From an uncultured Acidimicrobiales bacterium (lineage in GTDB: Bacteria > Actinomycetota > Acidimicrobiia > Acidimicrobiales > SHLQ01): a DNA stretch of 64,000 bases. Numbering within the stretch: position 1 is the stretch's first letter; each line of letters starts with the position of its first letter. Made by a program: the position numbers and the translations under genes. Shown here piece by piece: positions 6,890 to 15,265 of this stretch. The notes beneath the pieces are model-generated. The model saw only the letters and a list, made by a program, of their open reading frames with translations, had not been told where the DNA came from and did no database searches. Location: NCBI GenBank assembly GCA_938038815.1, contig CALHTF010000059.1:40383-104382 (forward strand), written 5' to 3'.

Positions 6890-8911
6890 CTAGCGCCCGG
6901 TGATGAGCTTTCGTCGATTCTCGACAAAGTCGACCAACACAAAGTCACCGATGTCTTGGTTGGTCGTAAAGAACGCCCGGCCACCGTTGAGTTTGGTGAT
7001 CTTCTCGATGAAGTCGGTGAGGTACGCCGTGGCATCGAGCATGAAGGTGTTGATCCGGATGTCGTCGCGGGTACACCGGATGACCTCCTTCATCGTCAGG
7101 TCGATGGTCTGAGGCGACGGCGGATAGTTGAAATACGGCGCACCCGACGGCGTGAGGTGAGCGGTTGGCTCGCCGTCGGTGATCATGATGATCTGTTTGG
7201 TACCGCTCTGGCGGGCGAGCATCCGGCGAGCGAGTTGAAACCCGTGCTGCATGTTGGTGCCGTAGTCGTAATCCCACGACACCTCGGGGAGTTCCTCGGG
7301 CTTGATCTCATGGGCCACCGCCGCGAACGTGACCACCCCCATGAAGTCGCGCGGGTACTGCGTGCTGATCAGCGAATGCAGCGCCATGGCGACCTTTTTG
7401 GCGGGCAAGAAGTTGTCGCGCATGGGCATCGACAACGAAAGGTCGAGCATCAGCACCGTCGATGACCGAACCGACTTCTCGGTGCGCTCGACCTCAAAGT
7501 CGTCGGGGGTGAGCCGCACCGGGGTGCCGCCTCCGCCACGGGTGACGGCGTTGCGAACCGTGCGTTCGATGTGCAGGTTGAACGGATCGCCAAACTCATA
7601 GGGTTTGGTGTCGTAGGCCCGCTCGTGGCCCACGCCGCTTTGTTCCATCGTGTGGCGGCCGAGCTTGTCGGTGCTCAGCTTGCGGAACAGGTCGCCCAAC
7701 GCGTTCTGGCCGATCTTGCGGATCGCTCGGGCCGTGAGTTCGTACCGGCCTTCCTTGCGCTGGAGGTACCCGGCGTCTTCGAGCATCTTGGAAATCTCGG
7801 CCATGCGCTCGAGACTTTCGCCGGCCTCGTCGCCCAACAATTCGCGGGCCCGGTCGATATCGACCTCGGCCAGCGCACCCGGGTTGCGGGCGCCCCGCAT
7901 GACGTTTTCGAGTTGGTCGAGGTCGCCGAGGTCGCGGAACATCTGCGCCGCTTGGGCGAAGTCGAGCGGGTCGGCGCCACCGAAGTCATAGGACTGGTCC
8001 CAGCCCATCCCCGGGAACATGCCACGCAGGTTCTCGGCCAACTGGTCGGCCTGCCAGCGCAGGTCCATGTCGTCGAGCAACATGTCGCTGAGCTCTTGCA
8101 TTTGTTGGCGTTGCTCGGGGCTCATCGAGTTGAGCATCTGTTGCATGGCGGCCATCCGGCGGGCCATGGCCTCGAGCAGTTCTTCGATGTTGCGGGGGTT
8201 CTCGGGGAAGAAGTCGCCAAACTCCTCCATAAACCCATCGAAGTCGGTTTCTTCGCCCCGCTGATGCTTCTCGAGCATGTCGTTGAGCGCCGCCATCATG
8301 TCCTTCATGCGAGACATGTCTTGGGGCGACATGTCCGCCATGGCGCCGCTCATCTGGTCGACGTAGTTCTGCATCAGCTGCTCGCGCAGCTTCTCGACCA
8401 GATCATCGAATTGTTGGCGTGCGGCATCGGAGGTGAAGTCGTAGTTCTGCAGGCCCTTCATCTGCCCACCGAGATCGGGCGGCATCATGTCGAGTTCGAT
8501 CTGGCCGTTTTGGGCCTTGCGAGCCGCATCGGCGTCGTCGGTTACTCCGGCGAGGTCGAGGAGTTCTTGCAGCGCTTCGCGTTCGGTGTCGAGAACCTCA
8601 CGAAGCTCCTGGGCGATGTCGTCGTAGATCCCGCCCAGATTGTGGTTGTCGAGTTGCTCTTGGCGGCGTTTGCGCAGCTCTTCAAGCATCTCGCGCATAC
8701 CTTGCATGCGTTGGCCTTCGTCGTTTTCAAAGCCGTCTTGCATCATCCGGCGGATCGCCGCATTGAGGTCGCCGTGGTAGAGCAAGTCGTCGGTCATCTC
8801 GCCGAACAGGTCGTCGGCTTTGAGCTCGAACCCAACCTGGGTGCCGTCCCATTGGGAGTAGGTAAACGCCGACGCGGTTGATGCTCGAGCTTTGCGACGA
8901 CGTTGTGCCAT
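6890..8911 (-). CDS. Large VWA-domain protein, probable partner of a MoxR-like AAA+ ATPase
   Basis: 673 residues. The N-terminal about 430 residues are strongly charged, helical and Met/Asp/Gln-rich (for example AMARRMAAMQQMLNSMSPEQ). The C-terminal about 180 residues are a von Willebrand factor A domain with the MIDAS word MLDLSLSM (DxSxS) and the later ITDGEPTAH. The size and layout match the mycobacterial Rv0959-type protein, which sits beside a magnesium-chelatase-like ATPase. The cognate ATPase here is most likely the gene at 12481-13899. Such pairs are thought to remodel or load metal into target proteins. No signal peptide. The ATG start at 8911 (MAQRRRK) is 31 bp after the small gene at 8943-9212. 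Confidence 0.85.
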   Translation of the reverse strand: MAQRRRKARASTASAFTYSQWDGTQVGFELKADDLFGEMTDDLLYHGDLNAAIRRMMQDGFENDEGQRMQGMREMLEELRKRRQEQLDNHNLGGIYDDIAQELREVLDTEREALQELLDLAGVTDDADAARKAQNGQIELDMMPPDLGGQMKGLQNYDFTSDAARQQFDDLVEKLREQLMQNYVDQMSGAMADMSPQDMSRMKDMMAALNDMLEKHQRGEETDFDGFMEEFGDFFPENPRNIEELLEAMARRMAAMQQMLNSMSPEQRQQMQELSDMLLDDMDLRWQADQLAENLRGMFPGMGWDQSYDFGGADPLDFAQAAQMFRDLGDLDQLENVMRGARNPGALAEVDIDRARELLGDEAGESLERMAEISKMLEDAGYLQRKEGRYELTARAIRKIGQNALGDLFRKLSTDKLGRHTMEQSGVGHERAYDTKPYEFGDPFNLHIERTVRNAVTRGGGGTPVRLTPDDFEVERTEKSVRSSTVLMLDLSLSMPMRDNFLPAKKVAMALHSLISTQYPRDFMGVVTFAAVAHEIKPEELPEVSWDYDYGTNMQHGFQLARRMLARQSGTKQIIMITDGEPTAHLTPSGAPYFNYPPSPQTIDLTMKEVIRCTRDDIRINTFMLDATAYLTDFIEKITKLNGGRAFFTTNQDIGDFVLVDFVENRRKLITGR

Positions 8912-8942
8912 AGGGCGAATGTAGCCCGGGTAGGCGCCCTCG

Positions 8943-9212
8943 CTATAGCGGACTGGCCAACACCGGCTCGCGAAGGTCGATCACCAGGTCGTCGTCGGCC
9001 ACATTGAGCGCCACCGACTCGGCCGATACCCGCTCGACCGCCACGATGTCGGCGGTGCGGTACGAGGCAACCCGAGTCGACCAACTATCGAGCGACTGGC
9101 GACTCGACCCCGAGCAGAAGAACGTGGTGAGCGGACCTTCTGGCTGGTAGGTGTCGGCGCCCTCGACGGTAACCGTGTCGCCCGTCTTCATCGCTACTTC
9201 CCAGTTCCACAT
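8943..9212 (-). CDS. Small conserved-looking protein of unknown function (89 aa)
   Basis: Start chosen at ATG 9212 because GGAGGA lies seven bases upstream. A longer upstream reading adds 43 residues with no ribosome site. The protein (MWNWEVAMKTGDTVTVEG...) has alternating beta-like stretches (TVTVEGADTY, ADIVAVERV, DDDLVIDLREP) and one Cys, and no signal peptide or membrane segment. It is 31 bp upstream of the VWA gene on the same strand, so it is probably the first gene of that transcription unit. I do not recognise a family. Confidence 0.65.
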   Translation of the reverse strand: MWNWEVAMKTGDTVTVEGADTYQPEGPLTTFFCSGSSRQSLDSWSTRVASYRTADIVAVERVSAESVALNVADDDLVIDLREPVLASPL

Positions 9213-9339
9213 TGTGTTGTCCTCCAACGGTGTGTGATGGCCGCAATCGCCGCGGCTCGTTCTTGTCGTTTCATCCAACCACTGGGGTGTGACACACTCG
9301 CCGGACACGTTCGCGACATTTGAGAGAAAGAGACGCCCC

Positions 9340-10185
9340 ATGCCGATTAAGCCCGATGCCGCAGGCCTTGTTGGAGAACCAGGCGAGTTCAGCTGGGACT
9401 CGACCGCTTCGTTGCTTTATGCGCTGGGCGTGGGCGCCGGCGCCTCGGATCCGACCGGGTTCGAGCTGGAGTTCACCACCGAAAACACGATGGACGTCGA
9501 GCAAAAGGCGCTCCCCACCATGGGTGTCGTGCTCGGCCAAGGCGCCGGCAAGAGCCCCGACTTTGGCGACTTCAACCTCGCCATGTTGGTGCACGGCGAA
9601 CAATCGATCACCCTGCACCAGCCAATCCCGGTTGCGGGTACCGCGACCAACACCACCAAGGTCAAAGACGTCTTCGACAAGGGCAAGGCCGCACTGGTGG
9701 TACTCGAAAACGAAGTCACGATGGACGGCGCGCCGCTCTGGACCACCAGCGCCGCACTGTTTATCCGAGGCGAAGGCGGGTGGGGCGGCGACAGCGGGCC
9801 GAAGGCGTCGTGGGAGGCACCCGACCGCGACCCCGACCATGTGGTCAGCTACCAAACCCGCACCGATCAAGCGCTGCTGTACCGACTCAACGGCGACCGC
9901 AACCCGCTGCACGCCGACCCGAAGTTCTCCGAGATGGCCGGCTTCCCGAAGCCGATCCTGCACGGACTCTGCACCTACGGATTCACCGGTCGGGCGTTGC
10001 TTCACGCCATGTGCGGCAGCGACCCGGCTCGGTTCAAGGCAATGGCCGGCCGGTTCTCCACCCCCGTCATGCCCGGCCAGCAACTCGACGTCAAGATCTG
10101 GGACCTCGGCAACGGCGAAGCGGTGTACCAAACCTGCGTCGACGACACCGTCGTGCTCGACCAGGGCACCCACCAGTACGCCTAG
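9340..10185 (+). CDS. MaoC-family double-hotdog enoyl-CoA hydratase (hydratase 2)
   Basis: 281 residues from the ATG at 9340 (purine-rich GAGAAAGAGA upstream). An in-frame ATG at 9289 would add 17 unlikely residues. The C-terminal hotdog carries the hydratase-2 signature YRLNGDRNPLHADPKFSEMA, with the catalytic Asp and His of the R-specific 2-enoyl-CoA hydratases, followed by GFPKPILHGLCTYGF. The N-terminal half is the degenerate first hotdog. This is the layout of eukaryotic MFE-2 hydratase and its actinobacterial homologues, acting in fatty-acid, steroid or polyketide-acyl-CoA metabolism. It is divergent from the small gene at 8943-9212 and 15 bp upstream of the GH1-like gene. Confidence 0.88.
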   Translation: MPIKPDAAGLVGEPGEFSWDSTASLLYALGVGAGASDPTGFELEFTTENTMDVEQKALPTMGVVLGQGAGKSPDFGDFNLAMLVHGEQSITLHQPIPVAGTATNTTKVKDVFDKGKAALVVLENEVTMDGAPLWTTSAALFIRGEGGWGGDSGPKASWEAPDRDPDHVVSYQTRTDQALLYRLNGDRNPLHADPKFSEMAGFPKPILHGLCTYGFTGRALLHAMCGSDPARFKAMAGRFSTPVMPGQQLDVKIWDLGNGEAVYQTCVDDTVVLDQGTHQYA

Positions 10186-10200
10186 TTCGGTCCGGCTGCC

Positions 10201-11391
10201 ATGACCTTCCCCGAGGATTTTTGGTGGGGCACCACCATGTCGTCGGTCGGGACCGAAGGGGTGCACCGTTCGGCCGACTGGTCGCGTTTTGAGAGCCGAG
10301 GCAAGGCCGAGCCGTCAGCCGATGGCAACAACTTCGCCACCAACTACCACGAGGACTTTCAGCTCCTCGCCAGCACCGGGTTGCGACACGTTCGACTGAC
10401 GGTCGAGTGGGCGCGACTCGAGCCGCACCCGGGCGTACACGACCCCGACGCCTTCGAGCACTACCAGGCGATGTTCGACGCGGCGGTCGAAGCCGGGCTG
10501 AGCCCGTGGGCCACGATGCACAACACGTCGCTTCCGGGATGGTTCGCCGAGGACGAAGGTGGGTTTCGCGACCACCGAGCCCGCAATTACTTCTGGCCCC
10601 GCCACGTCGACGTGGTGGCCGAACTACTCGACGGACGGGCGGCCGGCTGGTGCCCGATCGACGACCCGGTCGGCTGGGCGATGCGAGGGTTTCATCTCGG
10701 ATCTCGACCACCGGCGATAACCGAAAACTCTGAAGCCTTGATCGACGCCGTTCACGGCGCCCTCGAAGCAAAGCTGACGGCCTGGAAGCTGCTCAAGGGC
10801 GGCGACCAGCCCGTGATGGCGGTGTTCGGTTTGCCGGCGATCAAGGCACTGCGCGACGAGGCGCAGGAATACGCCACTCGGTGGACCGACTTCCTCCAAA
10901 CGTCGTGGGTTCAGGCAATCCAGGAGGGCGAGTTCGCCGTGCCCGGCAAGCCGTCTCGCGAACACGAAGATTGGGTCGGCGCGTTCGACTACATCGGCAT
11001 CAACCTCGACCACCCAATCGCCGTCGAGGCCGACAACACCCTCGGACCGTGGCCCGGGACCCGGGTCGACGCGACCGGTTATGGGCCGCACACCGAGGCC
11101 AGCTTTGAGGCGTTCCGGGCAGTCGCCGAACGCCTCAAAGGCAAACCCCTCGTCATCTCGGCCCACGGCCTCAGCACCGACGACGACCAGTGGCGTACCG
11201 ACCTCGTTCGCGAAACCGCCGAGCAACTCGTAGGCGTTCTCGATGATGGAATCGACCTGCGGGGCTACTTCCACGACACCGCCATCGACGGCTACTCCTT
11301 CGACTCTGGGTTCGAGCAACCCCGTGGCCTGTTCACCCGCGACCGCACCCCAAAGCCCAGCTTCGAAGGCCTCGTCGAGGCACTCGGCTAG
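10201..11391 (+). CDS. Glycoside hydrolase family 1-like protein lacking canonical catalytic glutamates
   Basis: 396 residues. The GH1 fold is evident: FPEDFWWGTTMSS at the start, HYHEDF-like NYHEDFQLLASTGLRHVRLTVEWARLEP, and DYIGIN in the middle. The acid/base region, normally T-x-NEP, reads PIDDP (Asp155 in place of Glu). The nucleophile region, normally TENG, reads SAHG (Ala321 in place of Glu), still followed by a D-rich stretch and WR as in true GH1 enzymes. Both catalytic carboxylates are thus changed, so hydrolysis by the standard retaining mechanism is unlikely. Possibly a binding protein or an enzyme with other chemistry. ATG start 15 bp after the MaoC gene, so likely co-transcribed. 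Confidence 0.75.
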   Translation: MTFPEDFWWGTTMSSVGTEGVHRSADWSRFESRGKAEPSADGNNFATNYHEDFQLLASTGLRHVRLTVEWARLEPHPGVHDPDAFEHYQAMFDAAVEAGLSPWATMHNTSLPGWFAEDEGGFRDHRARNYFWPRHVDVVAELLDGRAAGWCPIDDPVGWAMRGFHLGSRPPAITENSEALIDAVHGALEAKLTAWKLLKGGDQPVMAVFGLPAIKALRDEAQEYATRWTDFLQTSWVQAIQEGEFAVPGKPSREHEDWVGAFDYIGINLDHPIAVEADNTLGPWPGTRVDATGYGPHTEASFEAFRAVAERLKGKPLVISAHGLSTDDDQWRTDLVRETAEQLVGVLDDGIDLRGYFHDTAIDGYSFDSGFEQPRGLFTRDRTPKPSFEGLVEALG

Positions 11392-11435
11392 CGGCGCGAT
11401 TCGCTTTTCGGTGTCGGTCGGCCACTATTAGCTGC

Positions 11436-12425
11436 GTGAATCTGCACGAGGTCGAGCACCATATCGCCGCCGCCGAACTGGTCGAAGCGGTCGACCTACT
11501 CGCCGCGCTCGATGCCGAACGACCGTCTGCGGAAACCAAGGTGCGGCTCCGCGATCTCCGATACCAGGCTGGTGAATCGCTGCGAACCACCGAGGGGCGA
11601 GCCGACTGGCCGCCGCAGTATGAGGATCCGTTTGGTGCCGACTGTGGTCCGATTCCCGAGATCACCCGCGACCAACTCGATGTGGCGACCATCGGCGGAG
11701 CGGTTGCCAACCGTGGCCTACTGCTGGTGCGCAACCTGTTTGACGACCAACAGGCCGCCGACGCCCTTCATGCCTTACAACAAGCGCACGAAGCTCGCGA
11801 GCGCGATACCGGCGGCGACGAGTGGTACCACCGCTTCGACGTCGAGAGCCCCGACGACCTTCCGTTTCGCGAGCGAGTCGAACGCAACGGCGGTACCTGG
11901 CTCGCCGACTGCCCGGCCACGACCGAGCATGTTCTGTCGGCGCTCCACGACGTTGGCGTGGTCGATGCGTTCGCTGCGCACTTCGGCGAACGACCGGTGT
12001 TCTCACTGCAGAAGTCGACGCTGCGCTGCGTGGCTCCTGAGCAGCGGATTACCGCCTGGCACCAGGACGGCTCGTTCCTCGACGACACCGTCCGCACGAT
12101 GAACGTGTGGGTGGCGCTCAGCCACTGCGGCGGCGACTTGCCCGCATCGGGTCTGGAGATCGTGCCGAAACGGATGACTGAGTTCATGCCACTCAAACCC
12201 GAGCTTGCCAAAGCAGCGGTCCCCTTCGAGGTGGTCGAGGAGTTAGCCAAAGAGACGCCGATTGTGCGTCCCGAGTTCGCACCCGGCGACGCCCTCATCT
12301 TCGACGAACGCCTGCTGCACCGGACCTACCTCGGCCCAGGTCTCACCGAACCGCGCTACGCCCTCGAGTGCTGGTTCTTTGCCCCGTCGCACACCACCGG
12401 CCGCTACACCCCATTCCTGGCCTAG
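11436..12425 (+). CDS. PhyH (phytanoyl-CoA dioxygenase)-type Fe(II)/2-oxoglutarate dioxygenase
   Basis: 329 residues with a GTG start at 11436. No Shine-Dalgarno is visible. TATTAG lies four bases upstream, so a leaderless message is possible. The iron-binding facial triad is recognisable: WHQDGSF (HxD) near residue 207 and LLHRTYLGPG (distal His) near 288, with the 2-oxoglutarate-binding Arg probably in EPRYALECWF. The N-terminal about 75 residues are a variable helical region. PhyH enzymes hydroxylate small metabolites or natural products. The substrate is unknown. It follows the GH1-like gene by 44 bp and faces the MoxR-like ATPase gene across a hairpin. Confidence 0.82.
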   Translation: MNLHEVEHHIAAAELVEAVDLLAALDAERPSAETKVRLRDLRYQAGESLRTTEGRADWPPQYEDPFGADCGPIPEITRDQLDVATIGGAVANRGLLLVRNLFDDQQAADALHALQQAHEARERDTGGDEWYHRFDVESPDDLPFRERVERNGGTWLADCPATTEHVLSALHDVGVVDAFAAHFGERPVFSLQKSTLRCVAPEQRITAWHQDGSFLDDTVRTMNVWVALSHCGGDLPASGLEIVPKRMTEFMPLKPELAKAAVPFEVVEELAKETPIVRPEFAPGDALIFDERLLHRTYLGPGLTEPRYALECWFFAPSHTTGRYTPFLA

Positions 12426-12459
12426 AGGTCGGGGCCTGGCCCCGTTGGGGGTTGACCTC
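12425..12459. terminator. Nested inverted repeats between convergent genes
   Basis: CGGGGCC (12430-12436) and GGCCCCG (12438-12444) are exact reverse complements around a single T. An outer pair GAGGTC (12425-12430) and GACCTC (12454-12459) flanks them. The element fills the 55-bp gap between the dioxygenase stop (12425) and the ATPase stop (12481). It fits a bidirectional terminator and is placed like the palindromes at 137-171 and 59500-59538. Confidence 0.5.
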
Positions 12460-12480
12460 GGCGCCGTGACTCTCGCTTTC

Positions 12481-13899
12481 CTAGCTGGCGGATTCTCGGG
12501 CTTCGTAGCTGCCTTGGTTTTTGTTGAGCCGCTTGCTGAGGTGCAGGCCCTCGAGGATGAACTCAACCGCGCTGGCGACCACGGTTGGGTTCTTGGTGTC
12601 TTCCTCGCCATCGAGAACCGCGGCGACCGCTTTGTCCATCGCAGGGATCTCCGATAGGCGTCCGGCGATATCGGACGACGACAGCGCCTGACCGGTTTCG
12701 ACCACCGCACCCGACTCAAACGAATCGAGGATGCCACGGTGGGTCTCGCCCGGCACGCTCTCGCGGAACACGATGAGCACGGCGCTGTTGATGAGGTGCT
12801 CGAGGACTTCGCCTTCGCGGTCGGAGTCGAGCGACTCGATCTCGACCTTGCCCGAGGTCGACGCCGCAAGGGCGCCAAGGTCGGAGATGCGAGGCACGAC
12901 CTTGTCTTCGCCCAAGCGAAGCGACCGGCGGGTGGCGTTCGCCACCATGGTCTCGAAGTTGGTCACGGTGAGCCGCACCGACACACCCGAACGTTGGTTG
13001 ATGCTGCTGCTCTGGCGAGCGAGTTGGCTGACGGTCGAGACAATCTCGGCCATGAAGTCGGGCACGGTCACGTCGACATCGTCGGGGCTAGCGAGCACGG
13101 CTTCTTGATCGACGATCGCCATTTCGGTCTCGACGTCGAGCGGATAGTGCGTGCGTATCTGACTACCGAAACGATCCTTCAGCGGCGTGATGAGTCGACC
13201 ACGGTTGGTGTAGTCCTCCGGGTTGGCCGAGGCGACCAACATGACATCGATCGGCAAGCGCACCTTGTAACCACGCACCTGCACGTCGCGTTCTTCGAGC
13301 ACGTTGAGCAGACCCACCTGGATGCGCTCGGACAGGTCGGGAAGTTCGTTGATGGCAAAGATGCCCCGGTTGGTGCGGGGCACCAGGCCGTAGTGCAGGG
13401 TGAGCTCGTCGGACAGATAACGACCTTCGGCAACCTTGATCGGGTCGACCTCACCGATGAGGTCGGCGATCGAGGTATCGGGGGTGGCGAGCTTCTCGCC
13501 GTATCGCTGGTCGCGGTGGATCCAGTCGATCTGGGTTTCGTCGCCGTGTTCTTCGATCAGGTCGCGGGCGTACTTCGAGCTCGGGTTGTACGGGTCGTCG
13601 TAGATCTCTGAGCCGGCGACGATCGGCATCCACTCTTCGAGCAGATCCGTAAGCGCCCGAATCATTCGGGTCTTGGCCTGACCTCGTTCGCCGAGGAAGA
13701 TCACGTCGTGACCGGCCAGCAGGGCATTCTCGAGCTGAGGCAGAACGGTGTCTTCGTAGCCCATCACCGCGGGGACCAACGGTTCGCCGGCCCGGACCCG
13801 GGCGATGGCGTTACGGCGCAGTTCTTCTTTGACCGAGAGCGACTCCCAGCCAGAAGCGCGTAGCTCAGCCAGGGTGGAAACAGAGGGTTTGGTCGACAT
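12481..13899 (-). CDS. MoxR/ChlI-type AAA+ ATPase, probable partner of the VWA protein
   Basis: 472 residues from the ATG at 13899. A GTG at 13923 is an alternative. Walker A is degenerate but recognisable (IFLGERGQAKTRMIR, residues about 66-80). GIFAINELPDLSERIQVGLLNVLEE carries the Walker B and sensor region typical of the ChlI/MoxR clade, and MLVASANPEDYTNRGRLITPLKDRF contains sensor 1 and the arginine-finger region. It resembles the mycobacterial Rv0958-type magnesium-chelatase-like ATPase in length and words, whose neighbour is an Rv0959-type VWA protein. Here that VWA gene is 3.6 kb away, separated by one small gene and three unrelated enzymes. TAGGTT eight bases upstream of the ATG suggests a short or absent leader. 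Confidence 0.85.
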   Translation of the reverse strand: MSTKPSVSTLAELRASGWESLSVKEELRRNAIARVRAGEPLVPAVMGYEDTVLPQLENALLAGHDVIFLGERGQAKTRMIRALTDLLEEWMPIVAGSEIYDDPYNPSSKYARDLIEEHGDETQIDWIHRDQRYGEKLATPDTSIADLIGEVDPIKVAEGRYLSDELTLHYGLVPRTNRGIFAINELPDLSERIQVGLLNVLEERDVQVRGYKVRLPIDVMLVASANPEDYTNRGRLITPLKDRFGSQIRTHYPLDVETEMAIVDQEAVLASPDDVDVTVPDFMAEIVSTVSQLARQSSSINQRSGVSVRLTVTNFETMVANATRRSLRLGEDKVVPRISDLGALAASTSGKVEIESLDSDREGEVLEHLINSAVLIVFRESVPGETHRGILDSFESGAVVETGQALSSSDIAGRLSEIPAMDKAVAAVLDGEEDTKNPTVVASAVEFILEGLHLSKRLNKNQGSYEARESAS

Positions 13900-13932
13900 G
13901 TCCGTCGAACCTAGTCGCGCCACCTCAAAAGC

Positions 13933-13982
13933 GCAGAACGGTCCGGACGGTCATCCTGAGCGTTCTGCCTCTGGCAGAAACG
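13933..13982. promoter_or_regulatory. Overlapping alternative inverted repeats in the ATPase/clpP divergent region
   Basis: GCAGAACG (13933-13940) pairs perfectly with CGTTCTGC (13961-13968). The second arm can instead pair with GGCAGAAACG just downstream (13973-13982), since TCTGCC-TCT-GGCAGA is itself a perfect 6-bp repeat. An inner palindrome GTCCGGAC lies at 13941-13948. The region is between divergent genes and upstream of clpP (start 14019), so operators or a switchable hairpin are both possible. Confidence 0.4.
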
Positions 13983-14018
13983 GGCACCGAACCTTGGCGA
14001 AGCGGTCACACTGCGAAG

Positions 14019-14630
14019 ATGAACGGCTCAGGAACCAACCCGCAAGAACATCTCCTCGACCGTCGGGTCATTTGGCTCGGCGAGGAGGTCAGCGACGAAA
14101 GCGCCAACCGGGTGACCGCCCAACTGCTGCATCTGTCGCTGGTCGATCCCGAAAGCGACATTGCGTTGGTGATCAACTCGCCCGGCGGATCGGTGATGGC
14201 GGGCCTTGCGGTGTACGACACCATGCAACTCATCCCGAACGATGTGGCCACTATCGCCGTCGGCTTCGCGGCCAGCATGGGGCAGGTCTTGTTGTGCGCC
14301 GGAGCGCCTGGAAAACGACTGGCGCTGCCCCACGCTCAGGTGGTGATGCACGAAGGTTCGGCCGGGCTCGGTGGCTGGGCGGCCGATGTTGAAATTCAGG
14401 CGGCAAACCTGGTGGCCACGCTCGACCGGCTGCGAGCGATCATCGCCCGCCATTGCAACAAACCGATCGCCGAAATCGAACAAGATGTGGGCCGCGACCG
14501 GTGGTTTGATGCCGAGCAGGCGCTTGCGTACGGCTTCATCGACCGGATCGTCGAATCGATGGACGACATCGTGCCTCGGCCGCTCAGCCGCACCGTCGGG
14601 CTGACCGGATCGTTCGGCGTCGCCTCGTGA
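14019..14630 (+). CDS. clpP: ATP-dependent Clp protease proteolytic subunit, catalytically complete
   Basis: 203 residues, ClpP family serine peptidase that forms the barrel docked by Clp ATPases. The catalytic triad is intact: Ser86 in GFAASMGQ, His111 in ALPHAQVVMHEGS and Asp160 in DVGRDRWFDAEQA. The oxyanion Gly-Gly is in NSPGGSV. MHEGS replaces the usual IHQP. Short N-terminus without an obvious long propeptide. The ATG start at 14019 lies in a 120-bp divergent region facing the MoxR-like ATPase gene. It overlaps the next clpP by four bases (GTGA), so the two are made together, probably as one mixed complex. No Clp ATPase gene is in the window. Confidence 0.93.
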   Translation: MNGSGTNPQEHLLDRRVIWLGEEVSDESANRVTAQLLHLSLVDPESDIALVINSPGGSVMAGLAVYDTMQLIPNDVATIAVGFAASMGQVLLCAGAPGKRLALPHAQVVMHEGSAGLGGWAADVEIQAANLVATLDRLRAIIARHCNKPIAEIEQDVGRDRWFDAEQALAYGFIDRIVESMDDIVPRPLSRTVGLTGSFGVAS

Positions 14631-15265
14631 GCAGCTACACGATCCCGACCGTGGTCGAAACCACCGCCCGGGGCGAACGGGTGTCCGACATTTACAGCCG
14701 ACTGTTGAGCGAACGCATCATCTTCATCGGCACCCCGATCGACGACGGGGTGGCCAATGTGGTGATCGCCCAACTCCTTCACCTGACCGCCGAGTCGGCC
14801 GACCGCGACATCTCGCTCTACATCAACTCGCCGGGCGGAAGTCAGAGCGCCGCGCTCGCCATCTACGACACGATGCAGTTCGCCCGGCCCGACATCGCCA
14901 CGCTGTGTATTGGCCAAGCTGGTTCCACCGCCGCACTTTTGTTGGCGGCGGGAACAGCAGGCAAACGAGCAGCGCTCCCGCACGCTCGCATCTTGCTCCA
15001 GCAACCTCAGACCGAAGGTCGACGAGGGTCGATTAGCGACCTGGCGATCGAGGCCGACGAACTCGCCCGAGTGCGCTCGGAGAGCGAAACGATCCTGGCC
15101 AACCATCTCGGCCGGCCGGTGGAACAGATTCGGCGCGACACCGACCGAGCGCTGGTGCTTCGCAGCCTCGAAGCGGTCGACTACGGCGTGATCGACAGTG
15201 TGTTTGCGTCGGCGGGGTCAGGCGGCGAGTCGGAGTTGCGGACCGCGATCCATCCCGATCTCTAG
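14627..15265 (+). CDS. clpP: ClpP paralogue lacking catalytic His and Asp (ClpR-like)
   Basis: 212 residues with a GTG start overlapping the upstream clpP stop. The fold signature is clear (YINSPGGSQSAALAIYDTMQF, LPHARILL, EAVDYGVIDSVF). Ser100 is present in IGQAGSTAALLL. The His position, read by aligning LPHARILL-Q with LPHAQVVM-H of the partner, is Gln125, and the Asp position in DTDRALVL is Ala175. Two of three triad residues are therefore missing and the subunit is probably non-proteolytic, like cyanobacterial/plastid ClpR. A structural or regulatory role in a hetero-tetradecamer with the first ClpP is the likely job. Its last 48 bases overlap the 3' end of the convergent ClgR-like gene. 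Confidence 0.9.
   Translation: MSSYTIPTVVETTARGERVSDIYSRLLSERIIFIGTPIDDGVANVVIAQLLHLTAESADRDISLYINSPGGSQSAALAIYDTMQFARPDIATLCIGQAGSTAALLLAAGTAGKRAALPHARILLQQPQTEGRRGSISDLAIEADELARVRSESETILANHLGRPVEQIRRDTDRALVLRSLEAVDYGVIDSVFASAGSGGESELRTAIHPDL

Noticed and set aside
7571..8881. 436-residue + strand frame opposite the VWA gene
   Set aside because: Mirror frame of the charged helical VWA protein; repetitive Val/His/Leu composition and no ribosome site or motif.
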